Positions 15,427 to 24,713 are shown, counted from the stretch's first letter. The stretch: 64,000 nucleotides of DNA from JALYNX01 sp035292685 (GCA_035292685.1 DATDPP010000022.1:5060-69059); one strand, 5' to 3'. Notes: generated by a model from the sequence alone, not told the origin. A program made the numbers and translations.

Positions 15427-16562
15427 AGACCCGCCGCCGCTCTGATCGCCTCCACCCGGTCGAGCTGCTCCCAGGAGAACCCCGACCTGCCGAAATGGCC
15501 ATAGGCCGCCGTTGGGGCGAAGACAGGCTTGGTCAGATCGAGTTGTGCGATCAGGGACGCGGGCCGGAAATCGAACACCTCGTCAACCACCACCCCGATC
15601 GTCTCCGGTGACACCCGCTCGGTGCCAAAGGTCTCAACATGGATGGAGAAGGGCTCGGCACGACCGATCGCGTAGGAGAGCTGGATCTCGAGCTTGGTCG
15701 CGACTCCGGCGGCGACCAGGTTCTTGGCTGCCCAACGGGCGGCGTAAGCGCCTGATCGGTCGACCTTGGTGGCATCCTTGCCCGAGAAGGCCCCTCCCCC
15801 ATGACGGGCATACCCGCCGTAGGTGTCCACGATGATCTTCCGACCGGTCAGCCCGGTGTCGGCCACCGGGCCCCCGATCACGAAACGGCCCGAGGGGTTG
15901 AAGATGAATTCCATCTCGGAAGTGAGCATGTCCTCGGGCACCACTTCCGCGACAACGATGTCGAAGACATCCTTGGCCATATCAGCCTGGTCCTTCTCGG
16001 GGGCGTGGTGGGCAGAGATCAAGACCTTCTCCACGGCAACAGGGCGGGTTCCCTCGTAGCGCACCATCACCTGGGTTTTCCCGTCGGGGCGCAGATAGTC
16101 GAGCTTTCCGGTCCGTCTCACCTCGGAGAGACGCTCTGCGATGCGATGGGCGAGCTGGATGGGAAGCGGCATCAGCTCCTCGGTTTCGTCGACCGCGAAA
16201 CCGAACATGAGGCCCTGGTCACCGGCGCCGAGGTCGCGGTCGACACCGGCGGCGATGTCGGCGCTCTGCTCATGGACATGGTTCTGGACTTCGAGACTCT
16301 CGGCCGAGAAATCCGGGTCGAACCCGTCGTAACCGATCCGGGCCACCGTCTCTCTCACGATCCCTTCGACATCGATCGCCCCATCTGCCGTGATTTCCCC
16401 ACCGACCACCGCCAGCCGGGTAGTCACAAACGTCTCGCAGGCAACCCGGGCTAGTGGGTTGCTGGTGAGGGCGGCGTCGAGGACGCTGTCAGAGATGGCG
16501 TCAGCGACCTTGTCCGGGTGCCCCTCGGTCACCGATTCCGATGTGAAATACCAGCGCCTCAT
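15423..16562 (-). CDS. metK: S-adenosylmethionine synthetase
   Basis: Makes SAM from methionine and ATP. Signature segments: VTEGHPDKVADAISD near the N-terminus, GAGDQGLMFGFA, and the phosphate loop GGGAFSGKDATKVDRSGAYA. The 379 residues are slightly short but complete, with three repeated alpha/beta domains expected. It overlaps coaBC by ATGA at 16559-16562. SAM supplied here serves the methyltransferases and radical SAM enzyme of the window. No SAM riboswitch precedes it, because it lies inside an operon. Confidence 0.97.
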   Translation of the reverse strand: MRRWYFTSESVTEGHPDKVADAISDSVLDAALTSNPLARVACETFVTTRLAVVGGEITADGAIDVEGIVRETVARIGYDGFDPDFSAESLEVQNHVHEQSADIAAGVDRDLGAGDQGLMFGFAVDETEELMPLPIQLAHRIAERLSEVRRTGKLDYLRPDGKTQVMVRYEGTRPVAVEKVLISAHHAPEKDQADMAKDVFDIVVAEVVPEDMLTSEMEFIFNPSGRFVIGGPVADTGLTGRKIIVDTYGGYARHGGGAFSGKDATKVDRSGAYAARWAAKNLVAAGVATKLEIQLSYAIGRAEPFSIHVETFGTERVSPETIGVVVDEVFDFRPASLIAQLDLTKPVFAPTAAYGHFGRSGFSWEQLDRVEAIRAAAGL

Positions 16563-17749
16563 GAGGGAGCGAGGTTAATCCCCTTCAACTCCTCAGCAAT
16601 CCGGTCCCACAGCTGTTCGGCGACCTGGCGCTTGGATTGGAGTGGCAGCTCGATGGTGCTCCCCTCCCTGTCGATGATGACAACCCGATTGGTGTCGGTG
16701 CCGAACCCCGAGCCGGGCTCGGACACGTCGTTGTAGACCAGGAGGTCCACCGCCTTGCGCTTCGCCTTCTCCACCGCTCGCTCCACTCCTCCGGTCTCGG
16801 CGGCGAAGCCCACGACGAAGGGGCGATTGGAGCGCCCCACCATGGAAGCCAGGATGTCTGGTGTAGCCGTCAACTCGATGGAATCGAGGGCCTTCGAACG
16901 CGAGATCTTCAGTTCCTGGCTGGTTCGCGGCTTGAAATCGGCAACGGCTGCCGCCATCACCGCGATCTCTGGATCTACGCCGCCGACTGCCTCCAGCATC
17001 TCGTCGGCGGTGTCGACTCGAACCACCTTCACTGAGGGGTGGGCCGGGAAGTCCGAGGTCGTGACCAGCGTCACGTCGTAGCCACGTCGAACGGCTTCGT
17101 CGGCGATCGCATGGCCCATCTTTCCCGAGGAGCGATTCCCGATGAACCTCACGGGGTCAATTGGCTCCCTGGTTCCTCCCGCGGTCACCAGGACCACGCG
17201 ACCCCGGCCTTCGCCGCCGAGAATGTCGTTCGCGACCTCCACGATCTCGTCGGGCTCGGCCACCCTGCCCACACCGACGTCCCCACCGGCCAATGGCCCG
17301 ATCTCAGGGCCGACCATGTGATAACCGTCGCCCCGCAGGATCTCCAGATTGCGACGGGTCGCAGGGTGCTCCCACATCTCGGTGTGCATTGCCGGTGCCA
17401 GCAGCACGGGGGCCGTCGTGGCCAGCACCGTCGCACCGACCGCATCCGACGATATCCCGGTTGCCAGTCGCCCCAGGGTGGCCGCAGTGGCAGGTGCCAC
17501 GATGACGAGGTCCGCCCAGCGGCCAAGCTCGGTGTGTGGTGAAACCAGATCGCCCTCGAACAACGAGGACACCGGCTGATGACCCGTGATTGCGGCAAAT
17601 GTCTGAGGCCCGATGAACTCCCCGGCCGACTCGGACATGACCACTCGCACCTCAGCCCCAGCCTCGACGAGCCGGCGAGCTAGATATGCGGACTTGTAGG
17701 CGGCAACCCCCCCGGTGACACAGAGGACGACCCGCCGTCCGTGGAGCAT
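16559..17749 (-). CDS. coaBC: Bifunctional phosphopantothenoylcysteine synthetase/decarboxylase
   Basis: Carries out two steps of coenzyme A synthesis. The N-terminal flavin-dependent CoaC domain (about 1-185) shows GGVAAYKSAYLARRL, the LGRWADLVIVAPATAATLG loop and APAMHTEMWEHPA. The C-terminal CoaB domain (about 190-396) shows VTAGGTREPIDPVRFIGNRSSGKMG for CTP-dependent ligation with cysteine. The 396 residues are normal length. The order rpoZ-coaBC-metK is typical of actinobacteria. Confidence 0.97.
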   Translation of the reverse strand: MLHGRRVVLCVTGGVAAYKSAYLARRLVEAGAEVRVVMSESAGEFIGPQTFAAITGHQPVSSLFEGDLVSPHTELGRWADLVIVAPATAATLGRLATGISSDAVGATVLATTAPVLLAPAMHTEMWEHPATRRNLEILRGDGYHMVGPEIGPLAGGDVGVGRVAEPDEIVEVANDILGGEGRGRVVLVTAGGTREPIDPVRFIGNRSSGKMGHAIADEAVRRGYDVTLVTTSDFPAHPSVKVVRVDTADEMLEAVGGVDPEIAVMAAAVADFKPRTSQELKISRSKALDSIELTATPDILASMVGRSNRPFVVGFAAETGGVERAVEKAKRKAVDLLVYNDVSEPGSGFGTDTNRVVIIDREGSTIELPLQSKRQVAEQLWDRIAEELKGINLAPS

Positions 17750-17757
17750 CGTGCCCT

Positions 17758-17979
17758 CTACTCCTCGACGGTGTCGACGGAGACTTTGCCCTCTGCGATC
17801 TCTTCCATGGCGATGGTGAGGGGCTTTCGTGAAAGGGAATGCACCTGGGGCGGCACGAACTCGCCGTAGCCGACACCAAGCTGGTGGAAATAGCTGTTGA
17901 TCTGGCGAGCCCGGCGGGCGGACACGACCACAGTCGCGAACCGGTTGCCGATCTGATCTATGACTTGTTCGAGTTTCAT
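17758..17979 (-). CDS. rpoZ: RNA polymerase omega subunit
   Basis: Omega stabilises the beta' subunit during RNA polymerase assembly. The 73-residue protein shows the family pattern: VIDQIGNRFATVVVSARRARQIN (helical core) and SRKPLTIAMEEIAEGKV. It follows gmk by 22 bases and precedes coaBC by 8 bases, the expected neighbourhood. Confidence 0.95.
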   Translation of the reverse strand: MKLEQVIDQIGNRFATVVVSARRARQINSYFHQLGVGYGEFVPPQVHSLSRKPLTIAMEEIAEGKVSVDTVEE

Positions 17980-18001
17980 GGGTCCTTCGAGGAGGGGATA
18001 T

Positions 18002-18568
18002 CTACAGGTTACCCGAAGACGACCCCGTAATCAGCGCCTCGATCTCGGCGACGGCTCGATCGACGCGATCATTGACTATCAGGTGGTCGAAGAGCCCCGG
18101 CGCCTCGGCCATTTCGGTCTCTGCGATCTCGAGCCGGTCTTCGATGTCTGCCGCAGAGGTGTCCCCGCGTCTCACCAAACGTTTCTCGAGCTCCTCGATC
18201 GAAGGCGGAGTGACAAAAAACATCAAGGCGTCGGGCCTCTCTTCACGAACCTGGCGGGCTCCCTGGATCTCGATTTCGAGGAGGATGTCCCGCCCGGCCG
18301 CATTTGCCGCCGCAACCGGGGCGCCCGGTGTGCCGTAAAACCGGTTGTTGTATTGCGCCCATTCCAGCAGCTCACCGTTCTCGATCATCTGCTCGAAATC
18401 CTTCCGGCTGACGAAGGAATAATGATCGCCATGACGCTCACCTGGTCGGGGAAGACGGGTGGTGACAGAGACCGAGAAGTCGAGATCGAGCCGTTGGAGC
18501 AACTCATTCACGATGCTCGATTTGCCGGAGCCTGACGGTCCGGAGACGACAACAAGCCGGCCGCTCAC
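18002..18568 (-). CDS. gmk: Guanylate kinase
   Basis: Phosphorylates GMP to GDP. The P-loop is VVSGPSGSGKSSIV at the extreme N-terminus. The GMP-binding segment (VSVTTRLPRPGERHGDHYSFVSRKDF, YNNRFYGTP) and lid region follow. The 188 residues are normal. The start is a GTG at 18568, one base after the mihF stop. An ATG slightly upstream is out of frame. Confidence 0.97.
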   Translation of the reverse strand: MSGRLVVVSGPSGSGKSSIVNELLQRLDLDFSVSVTTRLPRPGERHGDHYSFVSRKDFEQMIENGELLEWAQYNNRFYGTPGAPVAAANAAGRDILLEIEIQGARQVREERPDALMFFVTPPSIEELEKRLVRRGDTSAADIEDRLEIAETEMAEAPGLFDHLIVNDRVDRAVAEIEALITGSSSGNL

Positions 18569-18569
18569 G

Positions 18570-18881
18570 TCATGAGAACTCGGCTAGGAGAGCCTCTTTC
18601 TGCTTGTCTCCCAGGCCCCGAAGCCGGCGATTCTCTGCGATGCCCAGCGTCTCCATCATCCGCTTGGCCTTGATCTTCCCGATCCCTGGCATCGAGGCGA
18701 TCACCCTCTCCACCTTGAGCCCGGCGAGGATGTCGTCAGTCTCTGCTTGCTTGATGAGCTCGGAGAGCCGGAGCGACCCGATCTTTAGGAGCTGCTTTGC
18801 TTCCGCGCGAACCCGTCTCGCTTCTGCCGCCTTTGCCAGCGCTGCCATTCGCTGTTCATCGGTCAATTGGGGTGGCTGCAT
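18570..18881 (-). CDS. mihF: Integration host factor, actinobacterial type
   Basis: A DNA-binding architectural protein restricted to actinobacteria, essential in mycobacteria. The 103 residues show the characteristic helical core and helix-two-turn-helix (LLKIGSLRLSELIKQAE, VERVIASMPGIGKIKAKRMMETLGI, RLRGLGDKQKEALL). Its position between pyrF and gmk is the standard actinobacterial arrangement and is a good taxonomic marker for the window. Confidence 0.95.
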   Translation of the reverse strand: MQPPQLTDEQRMAALAKAAEARRVRAEAKQLLKIGSLRLSELIKQAETDDILAGLKVERVIASMPGIGKIKAKRMMETLGIAENRRLRGLGDKQKEALLAEFS

Positions 18882-18935
18882 TCCCTCTCCTGTCGGGAGT
18901 CCGGACCATAGCCCTCGAAGCGTTCGACAGGTCGC

Positions 18936-19673
18936 CTAAAAGCCCCCCTCCCGGTTCTCACTCCGTTCGCTGGGGGGAGGAATCGGCTGTCCGGCCTCTA
19001 CAGCCATGGCCCGCGCGGCCGCAATCACATCCCGGGCAGCCGTTATCGCCCGGCCCACGACCACCATGTCGGCGCCGGCCTCCAGGGCCTCGGTCACTGT
19101 GGCCATTCGCTTTTGGTCGTCCGGCGCCGCATTGGAGGCGCGGATCCCGGGTGTCACCACCTTCATCGACGGGACGGCGCTCTTCACGGCACGGGCCTCC
19201 AGAACCGAGCACACGACGCCTTCGGCTCCACCGTCTGCGGCGAGTGCCGTCATCGCGACCACCTGCGCCTCAAGACTTCGACCTACCCCGGTTTCGCGGA
19301 GTTGAGCTCCGTCCAACGATGTGAGCACCGTGACCACCAGAACCCCGGCTCCCCCATCCGATCCGTCTCTGAGGCCGGCAACGGCCGACTCGATCATCTC
19401 GAGGCCTCCGGCGCCGTGCACGGTTACCCAGCGGGCGCCGGCCTGAGCCAGCTGTCTGGCGGCAGCGCCCACCGTGTTCGGTATGTCGTGCAGCTTGGCG
19501 TCGGCGAACACCGGAGGCCCAAAGGCGCCGACCCTACGGATCACATCCGGGCCCTCGCCCATCAACAGCTCGAGACCCACCTTGAAGCCACCTACAAAGG
19601 GGGCGAGACGGCTCGCCAGGGCTACGGCCTCGGCTCCGTCAGGGACATCGAGCGCAACGAGGATCGGGTTCAC
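18936..19673 (-). CDS. pyrF: Orotidine 5'-phosphate decarboxylase
   Basis: The last step of UMP synthesis. The 245-residue TIM barrel carries the catalytic lysine/aspartate array DAKLHDIPNT and the phosphate-binding end GADMVVVGRAITAARD. The protein is of the shorter E. coli-like subtype rather than the longer one found in mycobacteria. It overlaps pyrD by ATGA and is 54 bases upstream of mihF. Confidence 0.96.
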   Translation of the reverse strand: MNPILVALDVPDGAEAVALASRLAPFVGGFKVGLELLMGEGPDVIRRVGAFGPPVFADAKLHDIPNTVGAAARQLAQAGARWVTVHGAGGLEMIESAVAGLRDGSDGGAGVLVVTVLTSLDGAQLRETGVGRSLEAQVVAMTALAADGGAEGVVCSVLEARAVKSAVPSMKVVTPGIRASNAAPDDQKRMATVTEALEAGADMVVVGRAITAARDVIAAARAMAVEAGQPIPPPSERSENREGGF

Positions 19674-20587
19674 CAGGGCCTCACCGCACCGACCAGCTCA
19701 CTGACGCTCTGCACCTCCAACCGCCTCATCTCACCCACCAGCTCGCGCCGGATGCGGGCACCCGCACGAGGCTCGGAGAAGTGCACCGTGCCCACGCCAA
19801 CCGCGGAGGCTCCGGCGAGAAGGTATTCGACGACATCGCGTCCCGTGGTCACTCCCCCACAACCGACAATGGGAACCCGGGGAATGGCGGTGGCGACCTC
19901 GTAGACACAACGCAGCGAGAGTGGCTTCAACCCCGGGCCGCTGTAGCCCCCCACCCCGCCCGAGAGGAGCGGGCGGCGGTCCTCCAGCGATATCCCGAAC
20001 CCGAGAGCGGTATTGGTGAGGGTGAGAAAACTCGCTCCCCCAGCAACACATGCTTCCGCCACGGCGATGATTTGCTCGGCATTCGGTGACAACTTGGCAC
20101 CCACCAGGACCTCACCCGATGCCACCACCGCCTCCACGACCTCCCGAGAGCGGTCGGCGTCGAGGGCGAACATGCGCCCGTCTTCGAGATTGGGACAAGA
20201 CAGGTTGACCTCCACGACCTCGATACCCGCTGTGACCAGGCCTTTTGCCACGAGGGCGAACTCCTCAGGGCTCGAGCCGACAGCCGAACCCCATACCGGC
20301 ACATCGAGATTCCCCAGTTTCGGGCGCATCGTCTCCACCCAACCGACGATCCCGGGATTCTGGATTCCAATGCCGTTCAACATCCCGGAACCGGTCCCGG
20401 CGAGACGGGGAGCGGGCCGCCCCGGCCACTCGACCGGCGCCACTGACTTGGCCACGGCCGCCCCGTAGACCCGGACGTCGGCCACATCTGCCCACTCCCA
20501 CACCGAGCCGACTGTTCCCGAGGCCGCAATCAACGGCGTTCGCAGGCGGAGGGTCCCCAGATCCGTGGTCAGACCGTCTGGTGCCAT
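19670..20587 (-). CDS. pyrD: Dihydroorotate dehydrogenase, class 1-like
   Basis: Oxidises dihydroorotate to orotate using FMN. The 305-residue barrel contains TPLIAASGTVG, KSVAPVEWPGRPAPRLAGTG, the nucleophile loop EVNLSCPN with a cysteine base (class 1) and the FMN phosphate site GCGGVTTGRDVVEYLLAGA. Class 1B enzymes need the iron-sulfur flavoprotein PyrK, but no pyrK is adjacent or elsewhere in the window. Its electron partner is therefore unknown. It overlaps pyrF, and a 66-base gap separates it from pyrC. Confidence 0.93.
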   Translation of the reverse strand: MAPDGLTTDLGTLRLRTPLIAASGTVGSVWEWADVADVRVYGAAVAKSVAPVEWPGRPAPRLAGTGSGMLNGIGIQNPGIVGWVETMRPKLGNLDVPVWGSAVGSSPEEFALVAKGLVTAGIEVVEVNLSCPNLEDGRMFALDADRSREVVEAVVASGEVLVGAKLSPNAEQIIAVAEACVAGGASFLTLTNTALGFGISLEDRRPLLSGGVGGYSGPGLKPLSLRCVYEVATAIPRVPIVGCGGVTTGRDVVEYLLAGASAVGVGTVHFSEPRAGARIRRELVGEMRRLEVQSVSELVGAVRPW

Positions 20588-20653
20588 TCCTGGAGACTCC
20601 TCGGCATGTCGATCGCAAGGTCAGTGGTGCCAAGACTCGCCGGCCGCCAATGG

Positions 20654-21922
20654 TCACCCATCCGGCGCCGCCTCGTAGACGACTGCACCGTCGTGGATCG
20701 TGGCCATCACCCTCCCGGTGAGCCTGGTCCCCAGAAATGGGCTGTTGGAGGATTTCGAGCGAAACACACGTGGCACCCAGGATCGCTCGGGGTCGAATAG
20801 CACGAGGTTTGCCATCGAGCCCGGCTCCACCGGCTGACCGTGTCTCTCGAGGCCCGCGATGCGGGCAGGTGCGACACTCATCCGCTCGAAAAAGGGCCCC
20901 GCATCCCCGCGTAGCGCCTGCCACGTGACCGAAGCCGAAGTCTCCAAGCCGATGACCCCTTTGGGTGCCTCCTCGAAGGGGACATCCTTCTCCAAGGCCG
21001 AATGGGGGGCGTGATCCGTGGCGACGGCGTCGACCGTGCCGTCCTCGAGCGCCGCTATCAACGCCTGACGGTCGGCAGCTGTTCGCAACGGCGGATACAT
21101 CTTGAAATTCGGGTCGAGGCCGCCGACCGCGGACTCGTCGAGGGCCAGATGATGCGGAGTGACCTCACAGGTGACCGCCACGCCCGATTCTTTCGCCCTT
21201 CGGATCAAATCCACCGAGCCTGAGCAGGACAGGTGCTGGAGGTGAAGCCGGGCCGCGGTCTCGGCGGCCAGTGCCAGATCGCGGCCCACAACCGTCACTT
21301 CGGCAACCGCGGGCATGCCGCCCAGACCCAGACTCGCGGCCATCATTCCATCGTTGACATGGCCGCCTCGGGTCAACATGACATCCTCGGCGTGCTCGGC
21401 CACAACCGCTCCCGGGAGATCGGACAGATAAACCATGATCCGGCGCAGAAGCCCTGAATCGGCCACCGAGTCACCGTCATCGGTGAACAGACGGACCCCC
21501 GCCTCGTACATCGAATCGAACTCGGCCATTTCCAGTCCCTCGCGGCCGCGAGTGAGGGCACCGGCGACCTGGATGTCGACCAGCCCCACCTCGGCGCCGC
21601 GGCGGAGGATGTCGGTGGCTGTCTTGACGTTGTCCGTGGGCGGATCGCTGTTGGGCATGGCCACGACCGCGGTGAAACCTCCGGCGACAGCCGCCAGCGA
21701 GCCGGTCGAGATGTCCTCCTTCCAGGTTTGGCCCGGGTCACGGAAGTGGACATGAAGGTCGACCAGTCCCGGGCCGAGGACCGCGCCGGCGGCCTCGATG
21801 ACCCGCGCTCCGGCGGGTGCGGTCACATCACCGACATCGACCACCCGCTGGCCGTCGATCACCACCGTTGCCTCGGCCAGACCCGATCGGCGCCATACCT
21901 GTGCTCCGCTGATGACGATCAT
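20654..21922 (-). CDS. pyrC: Dihydroorotase
   Basis: Cyclises carbamoyl-aspartate to dihydroorotate. The metal-binding HxH is in VDLHVHFRDPGQT, then the acidic EAGVRLFTDDGDSV segment, CEVTPHHLALDE and the catalytic ATDHAPH. A GTG lies 21 bases upstream (21943), but the ATG at 21922 (MIVISGAQVW) begins at the normal family position after a G-rich stretch. In related genomes pyrB and carAB flank this gene. Here they are absent and pyrD follows instead. The 124 bases to nusB hold no gene. Confidence 0.95.
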   Translation of the reverse strand: MIVISGAQVWRRSGLAEATVVIDGQRVVDVGDVTAPAGARVIEAAGAVLGPGLVDLHVHFRDPGQTWKEDISTGSLAAVAGGFTAVVAMPNSDPPTDNVKTATDILRRGAEVGLVDIQVAGALTRGREGLEMAEFDSMYEAGVRLFTDDGDSVADSGLLRRIMVYLSDLPGAVVAEHAEDVMLTRGGHVNDGMMAASLGLGGMPAVAEVTVVGRDLALAAETAARLHLQHLSCSGSVDLIRRAKESGVAVTCEVTPHHLALDESAVGGLDPNFKMYPPLRTAADRQALIAALEDGTVDAVATDHAPHSALEKDVPFEEAPKGVIGLETSASVTWQALRGDAGPFFERMSVAPARIAGLERHGQPVEPGSMANLVLFDPERSWVPRVFRSKSSNSPFLGTRLTGRVMATIHDGAVVYEAAPDG

Positions 21923-22046
21923 TCCGCCCCCATCGCCACACACCGGAGTCTGAGCAGCCCGCTCACGCCACCGCCATCCGGTCGACCCACACCCCGTGTC
22001 CTTAAAGGTGGGGCGAGCCTAACTCCGCGATACCCACCCTCCAACC

Positions 22047-22595
22047 TCATGGTCGGGCGGACCGGGCGAGCGATGCCAGGACCCCATTGACGAAGGAGCC
22101 CGACCGTTCGGTTGAATACATCTGCGCCAGTCGAACCGCCTCCGAGACGATGACGCCGGTAGGGACGCCCGGGTCGTGTTGAAGCTCGAACAACCCCAAT
22201 CGCAGAATCGTCCGGTCGATGACCGGCATTCGAGCGACACTCCAATGATCCGACGCCGACTCGATTTGGTGATCGAGGTCCTCGCGGTTCTCGAGCACCC
22301 CGGCCACCAACCGGCCGGCGCGCCCGGTGAGGCCCGGGTGATCCTGATCGCCCCTCGTCTCCAGTTCGTAAAGGGTCTCCAGGGCGAGGTCGCGGGGCTC
22401 GACGTTGATCTGAACCCCCAGCGTCGCCGCCAGCGCCGCCGACATGTCGGGCCCGATCATCTCGTCCACGCCCGTGGGCTCGGACTGCGCCTCCAGGACC
22501 TCCTGCACGTCTTCCACCGGCCGCCCGATGGCGGCTGCGAATTCCGCTGTGGTAAGTCGGGCCGGAATCGTCGGCACGGGTGCGGGCCGGCTCAT
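22047..22595 (-). CDS. nusB: Transcription antitermination factor NusB with N-terminal extension
   Basis: NusB binds boxA RNA with S10 in rRNA antitermination. The NusB core (about 66-182) is seen in PRDLALETLYELETRGD, ITDRT-like PVIDRTILRLGLFEL and PTGVIVSEAVRLAQMYSTERSGSFVNGVLA. About 65 residues precede it that the family normally lacks: RLTTAEFAAAIGRPVEDVQ and following. These resemble a small helical domain of the IF2_N kind, a tentative comparison. The start at 22595 overlaps the efp end by ATGA. If the extension were wrong there would be no suitable start close to the core, so it is probably real. Confidence 0.92.
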   Translation of the reverse strand: MSRPAPVPTIPARLTTAEFAAAIGRPVEDVQEVLEAQSEPTGVDEMIGPDMSAALAATLGVQINVEPRDLALETLYELETRGDQDHPGLTGRAGRLVAGVLENREDLDHQIESASDHWSVARMPVIDRTILRLGLFELQHDPGVPTGVIVSEAVRLAQMYSTERSGSFVNGVLASLARSARP

Positions 22596-23149
22596 GCTCG
22601 AGTCAGGTACTCCCCGCTCCGGGTGTCGACCTTGACCCGGTCCCCCTGTTCGACGAACAAAGGGACCTGGATCTGGATGCCGGTCTCCAATTTCACCGGT
22701 TTGGTCGCTCCCGTGCGGGTGTCTCCCTTGACCGCCGGCTCGGCATAGACGACCTCGAGCTCCACCGAGGCCGGCAAGTCGACGCCGATCGCGGTGCCCC
22801 GGTACAAGGGGAGGCTCACCGTCATCCCGTCGACCAGATAGCCGGCGGCGTCACCGACGTCCTCCGCTGACAAGGCCAGCTGGCCGAAGTCCTCGAGATT
22901 CATGAAGTGGTATCCGAGATCATCCGAGTAGAGGTATTGGTGGTCACGGCGGTCGATGATCGCCTGGTCGACATGCTCGTCGGCTCGGAAGGTGCGTTCC
23001 AGGACCTGGCCCGTCTCGAGATTCTTGATCTTCATCCTGACAAAGGCCTTGCCCTTCCCCGGTTTGACATGCTGATACTCGACGATGTTGAAGAGCCCAT
23101 CACTGAGTTGGAGGGCCATGCCGGGTCGTACGTCGTTGGTGCTGATCAT
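22592..23149 (-). CDS. efp: Translation elongation factor P
   Basis: EF-P relieves ribosome stalling at polyproline stretches. The N-terminal KOW-like domain ends in the loop HVKPGKGKAFVRMK, whose lysine is the residue modified or used unmodified at the ribosomal peptidyl-transferase centre. Two OB domains follow. The frame is open upstream, but the ATG at 23149 (MISTNDVRPGMAL) is the normal start, giving 185 residues. It lies between aroB and nusB as in mycobacteria. Confidence 0.97.
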   Translation of the reverse strand: MISTNDVRPGMALQLSDGLFNIVEYQHVKPGKGKAFVRMKIKNLETGQVLERTFRADEHVDQAIIDRRDHQYLYSDDLGYHFMNLEDFGQLALSAEDVGDAAGYLVDGMTVSLPLYRGTAIGVDLPASVELEVVYAEPAVKGDTRTGATKPVKLETGIQIQVPLFVEQGDRVKVDTRSGEYLTRA

Positions 23150-23196
23150 CGTTGCTTTCCCGAGTCGAGCGGGGCCCACCGGGGACGGTACCGCGC

Positions 23197-24222
23197 TCAA
23201 AGCCCAACAGCCTCCAGCCCGACCGCCAGGTCGGCCCCGCTGACGTGTTGGATGACCGGGACACCGATGCTTCTCAATAGTGCCATGCGTATGCCCTGGG
23301 CGTCTCGCTTCTTGTCATGGCGAAGCAAGTCGATCACCCTCGCCCGATCCAAACCGGCCACCTGGATCGGAAGGCCGAGTCTTTGGATCGATTCCGAGAT
23401 GCGGGTCACCCCCTCAAAGCCGAGCCGAACCTCCGAGATCCTGGCCGCCGCCACCAGGCCAATCCCCACGCTTTCACCATGAGACAAGGGGGATGCGAAC
23501 TCGATGGCGTGACCGATGGTATGGCCCAGGTTGAGGACGCTGCGAATCCCCAGATCCCTCTCGTCTTGGCCGACGACCCGAGCCTTGACCGTGGCCGATC
23601 GCACGACCACCACCTCGAGGCTGGCGCCCGTCCCGGCCCTTTCGATCAGGGCGAACAACTCGGGATCACCTACCAGCCCCGTCTTTAACGCCTCCACCAT
23701 CCCCTCCCGAACCAATGAGGTGGGGAGGCCCTCGAGTATCCCGAGATCGACAACTACCCGGCTCGGATGCCAAAACAGGCCGACCAGGTTCTTTCCCGCC
23801 AGATTCACCCCGGTCTTGCCCCCGATGGCGGCGTCGACCGCGGCGACGAGAGTGGTGGGGACATGGACGACTTCGACGCCTCTCAGCCAGGTCCCGGCGA
23901 CGAACCCGGCCAGATCCGACACCGATCCCCCGCCCACCCCGACCACGGTGTCTTGTCGCCCCAGTCCGAAGTGAGCCAGCGTCTCATAGACAGTCTCCGC
24001 CACTTTCAGTGTCTTCGCCTCCTCGCGGTCGGGAAGCCCGATCACTTCCACACCCAGACCGTGCTCCTTGAAACTCCGTGCGATGTCGAGTGCGTAGCGG
24101 GTGGCCCCCGGTTGGGTCAGGATCGCAACCCGCTCCCTACCCTCGCGCGGGGGAAGCACCTCGTCGAGAAACCCCTCCCCGACCAGGACCTCGGTTCGGC
24201 CGGCGACGGTCAGGATTCCCAC
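23197..24222 (-). CDS. aroB: 3-dehydroquinate synthase
   Basis: The second step of the shikimate pathway; NAD- and metal-dependent. Visible: GGGSVSDLAGFVAGTWLRG, VPTTLVAAVDAAIGGKTGVN, the metal histidines in NLGHTIGHAIE and HGESVGIGL. The 341 residues are normal for a monofunctional enzyme. Its ATG overlaps the aroK coding end by 13 bases. Confidence 0.96.
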   Translation of the reverse strand: MGILTVAGRTEVLVGEGFLDEVLPPREGRERVAILTQPGATRYALDIARSFKEHGLGVEVIGLPDREEAKTLKVAETVYETLAHFGLGRQDTVVGVGGGSVSDLAGFVAGTWLRGVEVVHVPTTLVAAVDAAIGGKTGVNLAGKNLVGLFWHPSRVVVDLGILEGLPTSLVREGMVEALKTGLVGDPELFALIERAGTGASLEVVVVRSATVKARVVGQDERDLGIRSVLNLGHTIGHAIEFASPLSHGESVGIGLVAAARISEVRLGFEGVTRISESIQRLGLPIQVAGLDRARVIDLLRHDKKRDAQGIRMALLRSIGVPVIQHVSGADLAVGLEAVGL

Positions 24223-24713
24223 AGCGCCGCGATCTCATCGGCCACTTCGGCAATGGTCTTCGCGGTGGTATCGATCTCATGATCGGCCACCTCCTGATAC
24301 CACTTCGCCCGATCTTCGGAGATGGAGCGCAGCTCAGCAAGCCGGTCGGGGCTGACATCGAGGAGAGGGCGGCCAGACACCGAGCTCACCCTTTCGAGGA
24401 GCTCCTCGGGGGTTGCCCGCAACCAAACGATCGGGCCGGTTGCAGTCATCAATTCGCGGTTCTGGGGATCGATCACCGCACCACCTCCGGTCGCCACGAT
24501 GGCCTCCTCGCCGGCGAGCCGCAGAACCACCGCTCTCTCCAACTCGCGGAACCCGGCTTCACCGATGCGGGCCCACAGGTCGGCCACGGTGCACCCGAAT
24601 GCGGTTGTGACCTCGACGTCGGTGTCATAGAAGGGGACATCGAGCCTCGCCGCAGCGACAGCCCCGCATGAGGTCTTACCCGACCCCATCATCCCGGCGA
24701 GCCACATCGTCAT
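24210..24713 (-). CDS. aroK: Shikimate kinase
   Basis: Phosphorylates shikimate with ATP. The P-loop is LAGMMGSGKTSCG, the shikimate/Mg2+ DTD is in VPFYDTDVEV, and the glycine-rich ATGGGAV and lid SGRPLLDV are present. The 167 residues are standard. It overlaps aroC by ATGA and aroB by 13 bases. Confidence 0.96.
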   Translation of the reverse strand: MTMWLAGMMGSGKTSCGAVAAARLDVPFYDTDVEVTTAFGCTVADLWARIGEAGFRELERAVVLRLAGEEAIVATGGGAVIDPQNRELMTATGPIVWLRATPEELLERVSSVSGRPLLDVSPDRLAELRSISEDRAKWYQEVADHEIDTTAKTIAEVADEIAALWES

